From assembly GCA_964007475.1 (NCBI GenBank), contig OZ023274.1, forward strand, positions 74,101,303-74,165,302: a stretch of DNA of 64,000 nucleotides, written 5' to 3'. This document shows, piece by piece, positions 49,044 to 58,263 of the stretch. This stretch comes from Hybos culiciformis. Lineage: Eukaryota > Arthropoda > Insecta > Diptera > Hybotidae. Made by a program: the position numbers and the translations under genes. How positions within the stretch are numbered: the first letter of the stretch is position 1; each line of letters begins with the position of its first letter. Below the pieces are notes generated by a model. The model was not told where the DNA came from. It worked only from the letters and a program-made list of their open reading frames with translations, and did no database searches.

Positions 49044-51773
49044 ATGAGATTACTCCGTGTATTTCAGTTTTTTCTATTTGTTATCTCAGTTAGTTCAGAA
49101 GTATCTGAAAAAATTCAATATACTTTAAATTTAATTCAACAAGGTGAACAAAAAATTGAAACTGGGAAACATGATAACATAATATTGTTATTAGGAAATA
49201 CTGGAGGAGGTAAATCTACCCTTGCACAATTAATGGCTGGAGATAATAACAAGCTTATTTCAAAAGAGGTTACAAAAGATAGTGGAGAGTTTATAATTGA
49301 AGATTCTGATAACAAAATAAGCAGCAATTCCACCTTAATATCACAAACCATTTTCCCAGAATTAGTTTTCAATAATGAAACAAACTCTGCATTTTATGAT
49401 TGCCCTGGTTTCAGTGATACGAGAAATTCATCTATAGACATAGCATCAACATTTTTCATTCGAAAAGTTATTTCATCAGCGAAATTTATTAAAATAATTT
49501 TCGTTATAAACTATTCTTCAGTTAAAGAAGGAGTTGATAGAAATGATTTTCTCGTGCTGATCAAGCATGCGGCCACATTCTTCAAGAATTTCAAAAAATT
49601 TGAGGAGTCTATTGCTATTGTTGTAACAAAAGTCGATAATTTATATGTAAAAAAAGGGAAAGATTTAGTTTTGGTTTCAGATAACAAAATTATTGAAAAC
49701 ATTGCACAATTTTTACAAAAGGCCAAGGATTCATTAAAAGATTTTATAAAAGAAGAAAATGACATTTCCAGACAAGATATATTTCAAAAAGCTGTACAAT
49801 TAGTAGATATTTTATTAAAACAGGAAAATAATAAATTAAAAAAAATTGGAATTTTTCGACGACCAGATGAACCTGGTCCTGTAAGTGAAATACAGCTTTT
49901 ACAAAATGGAAAAACTAAACTTCAAAATTTACTTGATGTAGAGATAAAATATGAAAGCCAGAACCATCAAGATTTTGGATACACAATTTCCGAAGAATCT
50001 AAAGCTGATATAAATTTAATAGTTGAACAAATCAATGTCGAAATCAGCAAATCCGTTAAAGAAATCGCAGAGTCATTAATTTACAGTTTCCAAAATAAAG
50101 AAAATGAATTTATTGACTTGTTAGTTCTTAAAAATAATTTTGAAATGGCTTTCGATATTGTTTCAGAAATGGTTAAAAGATTTGCTTCGATAGAGTCACC
50201 ACAACAACTATCAGATATTTTAAAGGAAACTTTTGATCAAAAACTTCAATTTCCAATATCTGGTCAATTAATTGAGAGTATAGTAAAATATGACAGTTTC
50301 ATAGAATTTATGCAGTTAGTAACTTCAAAGAAACTAACTTTGAAACCTTTACTCATGATTGAATCATTTGAAAATGCTGTTAATTATTTCAGTGATTCGA
50401 AGGCAATTTATACATTTCTTGTTGAATTTCACATTAAACTTTCCGATTGGAGTGTACAAATTAATCCTACTGCATTTAATGTAGAAAATTTTAAAAATCA
50501 AATGTTTGAAATTGAGCAAACAGGGGTGACTGTGACCGGCAATCAAATCAAAAACTTTTTGGATCTGATTTATTATGAAGAAATCAAAAATGGTTATACA
50601 ATTCCTGGATTTGATAGTATTGAAAATGCTGCTTTTAGTTCTGTTAAATTGAAAATACTTTTTGAAATTTTAGAATTAATACTTAATCCTAAATTAGAAA
50701 TTTATTGCGAAAATAACAATATCTTGGTAGCTAAAGGGAGTTTTGTTAAGCTTAGCACGGTTTTAAATACTCAGATTTGCCCTGACAAAATTCAGAGAAT
50801 AGAAGTTTATGGTTTGCGTAAAATATTTTTTGATCACGATTTACAACAAATCGGCCAGAACATACGAGTGTTGATGGCTTCCTACATTTGGGAAGTAATT
50901 GATATTAGGCAAATTAATTTAATTGGAGACAGCTCAGGGGGTTATCCAGAAACTAAAGCTGCTAATGGACCAAGTGGTGCCAGTGGGGGTGTTGAGGGAG
51001 CTCATGGTGGTCATGGTTTAGATGGGTTAGCTGGAATTAGAGCCCAGTCCGGTGGGGCATTTTTTGGCATCAGTGCTACAACGATAAATGGACAGAATTT
51101 GGTTGTTAAATCTATTGGAGGAAATGGAGGACCTGGTCAACATGGTGGTGATGGCGGAAATGGAGAAAACGGAAAAGATGTTAATTGGAAGCTAATTGAT
51201 TCTGCAGGTGGGGGTGGCTTGAAGGTAGATATAATGGAACAAAAAGGTGGGATGGGAGGAATTGGTGGAAATGGAGGAAACGGAGGTAAAGGTGGACATG
51301 GCGGTGTTAATAGTGCAATAGAAATTATAGGAGTTGTAGATATTTCTTCTATTCGACCGGAACAGATCAACGGACAACCTGGAGCTGATGGAATGGGTGG
51401 TCAGCACGGAATCGGCGGAATGAGTGGTAATCAATGTACAGGTAAAATTAACAAAATATCTATCTCTAGAAAATATAACATAATTTACATAATAATTTTA
51501 GGGCAATTTGTGTCTGAACCTCCAAGAGGTGGTGGTTGGAATAATGTAGAATGTAATAAAATAAAATCAAATGATGGAAGCGATGGTGGCTCCGGGATCA
51601 GTTTACCAGTAGAATCCCAAGCAGATACTGTTGTGGTCGACGGAAAACTCGATTTTATTAACAAATTTAAGGGAATGATTTCTTCGAGTTTAAGTAACAG
51701 AATAAATAAAAATGTATTAACACAATTTTTGAATATTTTAAATTCAAACGAAATTATAAATCAAATTATTTAA
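49044..51773 (+). CDS. SG7: mosaic secreted P-loop GTPase-like protein
   Basis: Exons 49044-51441 and 51502-51773 give 889 residues. The 60-bp intron is a multiple of three and has no stop, so the unspliced frame would read through to 909 residues. The paralogs splice at the same place, so splicing is the better model. Signal peptide MRLLRVFQFFLFVISVSS; Walker A at 51-59; DCPGFSDTRN and TKVDN present. The N-terminal third follows SG4-SG6. The stretch FEMAFDIVSEM to SDWSVQINPTAFN is close to SG2. The part from KGSFVKLSTVLNTQ to MASYIWEV follows SG6. The variable insert NWKLIDSAGGGGLKVDIMEQ is longer and unlike the others. Function unknown. Confidence 0.86.
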   Translation: MRLLRVFQFFLFVISVSSEVSEKIQYTLNLIQQGEQKIETGKHDNIILLLGNTGGGKSTLAQLMAGDNNKLISKEVTKDSGEFIIEDSDNKISSNSTLISQTIFPELVFNNETNSAFYDCPGFSDTRNSSIDIASTFFIRKVISSAKFIKIIFVINYSSVKEGVDRNDFLVLIKHAATFFKNFKKFEESIAIVVTKVDNLYVKKGKDLVLVSDNKIIENIAQFLQKAKDSLKDFIKEENDISRQDIFQKAVQLVDILLKQENNKLKKIGIFRRPDEPGPVSEIQLLQNGKTKLQNLLDVEIKYESQNHQDFGYTISEESKADINLIVEQINVEISKSVKEIAESLIYSFQNKENEFIDLLVLKNNFEMAFDIVSEMVKRFASIESPQQLSDILKETFDQKLQFPISGQLIESIVKYDSFIEFMQLVTSKKLTLKPLLMIESFENAVNYFSDSKAIYTFLVEFHIKLSDWSVQINPTAFNVENFKNQMFEIEQTGVTVTGNQIKNFLDLIYYEEIKNGYTIPGFDSIENAAFSSVKLKILFEILELILNPKLEIYCENNNILVAKGSFVKLSTVLNTQICPDKIQRIEVYGLRKIFFDHDLQQIGQNIRVLMASYIWEVIDIRQINLIGDSSGGYPETKAANGPSGASGGVEGAHGGHGLDGLAGIRAQSGGAFFGISATTINGQNLVVKSIGGNGGPGQHGGDGGNGENGKDVNWKLIDSAGGGGLKVDIMEQKGGMGGIGGNGGNGGKGGHGGVNSAIEIIGVVDISSIRPEQINGQPGADGMGGQHGIGGMSGNQCTGKINKISISRKYNIIYIIILGQFVSEPPRGGGWNNVECNKIKSNDGSDGGSGISLPVESQADTVVVDGKLDFINKFKGMISSSLSNRINKNVLTQFLNILNSNEIINQII

Positions 51774-54205
51774 TTTGTTATTAATTTTTACTGTATTTGG
51801 AATAGTATAATTTTACAAATATTGCGATTGATTTATTTAGTATTCTCCTAAATTTTATTATTCTATTACGACTATAACATTTTGTGTACATGTAACTATA
51901 TATAACTTAGTTGTGAACTTTTAGAATGTGTTTCGAACATAATATAAATGTTTTATATTCTTAATTTTATTTTATCAATTATAAAAATTTTATGAGAAAT
52001 TGTGAAAAATATAGTTTTTGCTATTCTTGGACTTACGAAGTATATAATCGTATGGCTTTCTCATAATCATTGAATGTGTTTATAAAAAAAATCGAAGATT
52101 ATAGTAATAATAAATTAATTTAGTTGTAAATATAATGTACTGTTCGTATAGGGACTTAATTATGGTTTATTTATAAAAAAAAATTAATAATAGTATAATA
52201 TCTCAACTTCATTTGTAGAAAATATTACAAAAATAATTAAATGATTTTACTTACCTAATACTGCTTTATTATTTTTTTTTAGTTATTAAATTATCTTTAT
52301 TTTTATTAATCGAATTAAGAATCAAGATATAGATAAGTACATAATAGGTATATTATAAAACAACTAACTTCGTTTCAAATAATAATTTCAAGCGCACAAA
52401 GTCAAAAACTCAGCAATGTATATTCTTGAGAGCGTAGTAATATTTATTAATTTTTATCAAATAACAATTAATTAATTAATAGATACCTACTTTGTATTTA
52501 TAATTCAAAAATTAACTCGAGCCAAATACGCATGTACGTCTAGGTACGTATGTACATTAATTATTTATCAAGTTCAAAATATATGTACTTATAATAAAAA
52601 AAATTTTAATTCCGTCCTGGAAGTATGAAAAGTTTTCATTGAATACATACTTTATTTTATTTTTTATTTTTGTTATTGATTGATGGATCCATATTGAATT
52701 AAACCAGACGAAATAAAGTTTAAGTTGCACATTTCAAAAATTCCACATGAAATGGGTACTTACCCAAATTATGGAATTATCCTTTATGAATATGCATAAT
52801 AATTTTCATATGTACATGTATGATGTTCGAGCTTTAATATTAAAAAAACTATCTTGACACTAAAGGAAAATAAAAAGCTATAATTAGATCTTCCAGTTTT
52901 TAATAGAGTGCATTTTGTAAAAGAAAGAAAGTTATAATTTATTTATAAAATATAAAATATAACATGATAACATGTTTGTTAATCAAATTACTTTTGTTCA
53001 AAGAAAACTTAAAAAAGTAATTAATAGAAAATTTCAACACTACCAAAATAATTATTATTTATAAAACGTATTCCAAATGTTATCAAATCATCGAAATTTT
53101 TTTACGTATTCCGTATTTAATTCGAAAATTTTAAATCTTGATAGAATATTCTATTTTTTTAAGATTGTTGCCATTTCCTTGAGAATATTTGAATTGTACT
53201 AATAAGCTTTTGAGATAAGAAAAAAGTCCCTTTATATAATTATAATATTTGAAAAAAGAAATGAAAGTGGTTCATAATAAAAAAATTCAAAATTGTAAAT
53301 AATTAGCTTGTACAAGGCAAGTGATGGTACAACATAAAAGGGGAAATTATAAAAAAACGTTGTTTTACTAGGTGAAAAAAAATTACAAAAACTTAGAACA
53401 AAATCTTTGACTTGCCATATCACACCCCGGGAAGACGTGTGAGTTTGAAATTTTGCACGAATTGTTTTTTCAAGGTTCCAAACAAAAACTCGTCGAAAAA
53501 AGCTTGAAGCCGACTTGTTTCACTACCAGTTTTAATTTACTTTATTCAAAAATAATGTATAAACGCATAAATTATAATTCTGTGATCATATACTTATGAA
53601 AGAAGCTTAAGTCAAAAATAAAAATAAACGATTTGGATATCATGAAATTCGTCTTATTTTCCACCTAGTTTACATCCCTTTAAAAAAAAGTTGTTAATAT
53701 AAAACAAAATCATACAAGTTGCACCCATTTGTTAAAACACATTTGTTAAAATAACTTAACTTCACTAAATTATCACATTTTAATAACGACATTTAAAATC
53801 TATAAAAATTCATTTTCATCTAATTAATTTTATATCGTATGAAATAAATCTTAATTATTCATAGAAGACAAAAATATTTCTATATTCATATTTATAAAGA
53901 ATTAATTTAGTTTGTTAATTTAGTTTGTATATTTGTTAATTTAGTTTATATATCGTCGAATAGTTAACATTTCTAATAATTTTTTTTAACGTCTTACGTA
54001 TTCAACGAAGACCATTGAAATTTAAATAAAATATATAATTATTGTTGCCATTTCCCTAAAAATATATGAATTGATTTGAGAATTGTTTTTGAGATAAGAC
54101 TTTTCACCGAGCCCCTGAAAGAAAATACAAATAGAAAAAAATCCCCTGATAATTAAATATTTAAAGAAAAAAAAATGAAAGTGATTCATAAAATAACAAA
54201 ATTGT
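51774..54205. other. Intergenic SG7-SG8
   Basis: AT-rich, no gene supported. About 53163-53302 resembles 54048-54212, the region just upstream of SG8, including TTGTTGCCATTTCC, TTTTGAGATAAGA and AAATGAAAGTG.TTCATAA. It is therefore probably a duplicated upstream fragment without its gene. Confidence 0.55.
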
Positions 54206-54321
54206 AGATAATATTTAATTTATCAAATTATCTGTAAAATCAGAAATTATTTATTAATATCAGTATAGCAATATTTTCATTAAAGAAACAAAGTATTCCG
54301 GATTGAGCCCGAGTCTTAAAA
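54206..54321 (+). promoter_or_regulatory. Upstream region of SG8
   Basis: GATA-type sites AGATAAT (54206), TTATCA (54220) and TTATCTG (54229), followed by ATATCAGTATAG near 54258, a possible initiator (TCAGT) about 60 bp before the ATG. Confidence 0.4.
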
Positions 54322-57198
54322 ATGATGTCAAAAATAATTGATATTATTTTTTGTCATATTCTGATTTTATTATTTCTTCATTTGGTGAATGTTAAAACTG
54401 ATACTGTAACAAACATAGTAGATTATACTCTGAATTTAATAAAAGAAGGTGACAAATATTTTGACAACAAAGCAAATGATAATGTAATAGTATTTTTAGG
54501 AAATACTGGAGCTGGGAAAACAACATTAGCTCAATTAATGGCTGGTGATAATGCAAAACTTATTTCAAAAGAAGTTAGTCCGGATAGTGGAGAATTTATA
54601 ATTGAAGATGTGGATGCCAAAATTAGTAAAAATAATGAAACATTGATCTCTCGAACTGTATTCCCAGAATTATTTTTTGATTCGGAAAATAACATGTCTT
54701 ACTATGACTGTCCTGGATTTAGTGATACAAGAAATGCTTCTGTTGATATTGCTTCAACCTATTTTATTAATAGAGTTCTAACTTCAACCAAATTCGTAAA
54801 GCCAGTTTTTGTCGTAAATTATTTTTCCGTAAAAGAAGGTGTTGATCGTAGCGACTTCTTAACCCTCATAAAACATGCCGCAGTGACATTTAAAAATTTT
54901 AATAAATTTGAATCCAGTGTAGCTCTTGTAGTTACAAAAGTGGATAACTCGTATATTAAAAAAGATGGTAAATTAATTTTAGTTGCAGATGAAAATATTT
55001 TGGCGAATATAGTACAATTTCTAGTAAATGCGAAAATTAGATTAAATGAGCTTATAACGGATGATGCAGACAATAAAAACACAGAAATATATAAAAATGC
55101 TGTAATATTGATTAATATTTTATTAACAAAAAATAACAATCGGTTCTCAAAAATTGGTTTATTTAGAAGGCCAGATGAAGCGGGTCCCTTAAGCAATATT
55201 GCGTTAATGCAAAAGAATAGAAACTATCTAATAAAACTTTTTAATGAAAACCTACAATTTGTTAACAAAACTGATGAAGATTTTGGTTATAGTATTTCAG
55301 AGGAGTCTAAGAATAGTGTGAATGATTTAGCGACAAGAATTTTTTCAGATGTAGATATATTTATAATAGACTTTTCAAATTCCTGTCGAAATTTTTATGT
55401 TTTTCATGAAACAGAAATTGATAATTTGGATGCATTTAAAACTTATTTTGTATCAGAACAGGATCATTTACATAATTTCGCTGAAAATATGGCCAACTCA
55501 AAGAGTCTTAATGATATAGTGCAACTGTTAAAGGAGGAATCCAACCGCTTCTCAATTTCTTTAGGAGAAAATAACATAATTGACAAATTTAATCATTTTT
55601 TACAGTTTTTAGAGAAAATAGGATCTTCAAAGTTTGACCACAACCCTTTACAATTTGTTAAAGCCTTTGAATCAGTTACAAACTTCCTAGATGATTCTGT
55701 CAACGTGTACACTTTCTTAATCGATTTTTACATAAAATTATCCGATTGGAGTATTCAAAAAGATACTACAAAATTTAATCTAAACAATTTAAAGGCAACT
55801 TTTGAAGATTTAAAACAAAAAAATGAACCAATTAGAGGAAATGTTTTGGAACCTTTTTCAAATGAAATTTATTATGAAGAAATTCAAAATGGACTAAGTG
55901 TACGTGGATTCGACAACATTAGGAATTCAGAATTTAATGTTGCGAAAACAGAAATTTTACTTGAAATTTTAGAAGTGACCTTACAAAGTGCTATTGAAAT
56001 CAAATGCGAAGGTAATAATAAACTAATAGTAAAAGGTGATTATATAAAAATTAGTGACTTTTCAAGCAAATTCTGCGAAGGAGGTATTCATAAGTACGAA
56101 ATATTCGGATTAAATAAAATTTTTTTCGATGATAATATTGTTATTACTGGACAAAAGTTACAAATTCTCATGATAGCTCCTCAATGGGAAATTCTAGACC
56201 TTAAAGAAATCAATTTGATTGGTGAAAACGGAGTTGAATTACCGAAAGCGGCAGACGGGTTTAACGGTAATACTGAAAGTGAAGCAGGTACAAGTGGAGC
56301 TGATGGTCGAGCGGGCTTAGGAGGCCATTCTGGCGGAAGCTTTGTTGGAATAAATAGCAGAATTTTCAATGGACATAATCTTAATATTCGTTCGATAGGC
56401 GGCACTGGAGGGCCAGGACAGAACGGTGGAAATGGTGGTAACGGTCAAAATGGTGGAGAAAATGATTGGGTTATCTTATACGGCGAGCCATATAGACCTA
56501 CTGATCAAATTATTGGTATTATACATCACCAGGAGAAAAAAGGTAATCCGGGTGGAAATGGTGGTAATGGCGGTCACGGTGGAGTTGGCGGAAATCCAGG
56601 CCAATTCAGTGAAATACAATTAATAAGTTTATTAGAAGCCTCAACAGTTAATCTTGTTCAAACCAATGGTCCAACGGGAGCTCCTGGAGCAGGTGGCAAT
56701 TTTGGCTTAGGAGGCTCCAGTGGTGATCAATGTACAGGTAAAATTTTTAAACGTACATACATATAAATTCTGATTCGTAGAAACTTATTACAAACATACA
56801 TCTCGCAACGCAATTGACATATATGTAAAGCAAAGTATAATATTATTAAAACAATTGCTTCAGAACTTCAGAACATGTATAACATTTTTAACCATTTTTA
56901 TTTTTCTCTAATAGGATTGACAACTTTTCTACATGGGGATGATGATGTAGAATGGTCAAATGTTGTTTGTAATAAAATCAAAGCTAATGACGGCGTAAGT
57001 GGTAATACTGGATCTATTTCTATAGGCCTAGAAGCGCCAGAAGATCCAATTGTTATTAATGACAAATCTGAATTCTTAAATAATTTCAAAAATATTTTAA
57101 CATTAAATACAAATAATCGTATAAAAAAAAGCAATTTAATTGATTTTCTGAATACATTAAATAATAATGAAATAATTAAAAATATTTTAGTTAATTAG
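54322..57198 (+). CDS. SG8: diverged secreted P-loop GTPase-like protein
   Basis: Exons 54322-56737 and 56915-57198, with a 177-bp phase-1 intron, give 899 residues. The signal peptide is within about 1-26 (hydrophobic IIFCHILILLFLHLV). Walker A is GNTGAGKTT at 60-68, with alanine and threonine in place of the GGKS of SG1-SG7. DCPGFSDTRNAS and TKVDN are kept. The helical middle is well diverged but alignable (LSDWSIQKDTTKFN, GLNKIFFDDN). The glycine-rich region keeps QNGGNGGNGQNGG, then a long variable insert (NDWVILYGEPYRPTDQIIG), then GGNGGNGGHGGVGG. Exon 2 starts GLTTFLHGDDDVEWSN and then follows the family (VCNKIKANDG, NNFKNIL, NNRIKKSNLIDFLN). Function unknown. Confidence 0.85.
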
Positions 57199-58144
57199 TT
57201 AAATTGTTTAAGAAGTGTATAGTTCTTAAAAAGTTATAATATATTGTCCTGAGTTTTATGAAATTAATAAATAAAATAAAAAATACAAAATAAACATAAA
57301 ACTTTCAATGATATGTTACATACATATATGAATTGACAAATTACATTATGTATGTAAATTTATGTATAAACATTAAGTGGGGTCAGATTCTATAACTTTG
57401 TCTTTTAAAAAGATATCTTCAAGTTTTTAAAAAACAACTCTGTGTTTTTTTTTAATTTATTTCCGTAAGCACAGTCTTTTTCAATATAAATTTTCAATAT
57501 AACTTTATTTTTTCGACTCACTAAATACTAAAATATAAAAACTAGTTATGAGGCAATTTTATGTAAAATAAATTTACATTTAAAGGGAAATTCATGTCAA
57601 ATTTGAACCAAAATACTTTTCTTAAAATATTTACGATTAGGATTGTATAGAAATTCAATGGCAAAAATAAATCGATAATTTACCTCCAATTGTTTCCCTT
57701 CTTTCCGAAATAATAAATAATAAAGTGATAAAATAAAGTTATGACATCATTATTATTTATAAGGTTTTAAAATAAAAATTAATTTGTTTTTTGGAAGGTA
57801 GGTACCTAAATTTTAATTTCAATCAAATTTTTATTTTTTTTATGGATGGAGAAATTTCAAAAATTTACAAATTTAGAGGAAAAAACGAAAAGAAATCAAA
57901 TTATATGTAATTATACTATGCAGCTGGAAAATTATATTAGCTCAACTAATGGCTAGTAATAATCACGTAAGGTACAAATAATTAGTACTAATTTTAACAT
58001 ATAAAGTCTGTTAAATTCTCAAAACTAATTTCAGTTTCTTTTAAAACTAAAAATTCTAGTATTTCCATTTTTTAGAATGTACCAGAATAATGGTTTTAAG
58101 AAATTTTGTCGATTCTCAACACCCTACTATTTATCTAAAGTTGT
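57199..58144. other. Intergenic SG8-SG9
   Basis: AT-rich spacer. It contains a probable P-loop relic (57919-57964). AATAAATAAAATAAA near 57267 is a plausible polyadenylation signal for SG8. Confidence 0.5.
57919..57964 (+). pseudogene. P-loop relic of an array gene
   Basis: GCTGGAAAATTATA followed by TTAGCTCAACTAATGGCTAG reads, across a one-frame shift, as AGK then LAQLMASNN. This matches AGKTTLAQLMAGDN at the Walker A of SG8. The surrounding sequence shows no continuing similarity that I can follow, so this is either a short dead fragment or a coincidence over about 40 bases. Confidence 0.45.
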
Positions 58145-58263
58145 TTTTATCAAACCAAAAACTTATCAATAAATTAAATACTTATTAATAAGAATTTTTT
58201 TTAAAAAAGAATAAAAAGACAAGTATTTCGTGTAGAATTGTACACTTGATTATTAAACTTTGC
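58145..58263 (+). promoter_or_regulatory. Upstream region of SG9
   Basis: TTTTATCAAACC (58145) and ACTTATCAATAA (58160) are GATA-type sites about 100-120 bp before the start. No other shared block was recognised. Confidence 0.35.

Noticed and set aside
51442..51501. SG7 as a single-exon 909-residue protein
   Set aside because: The donor and acceptor align exactly with the intron of all other paralogs, and splicing restores the family junction. Read-through remains possible as an isoform only.
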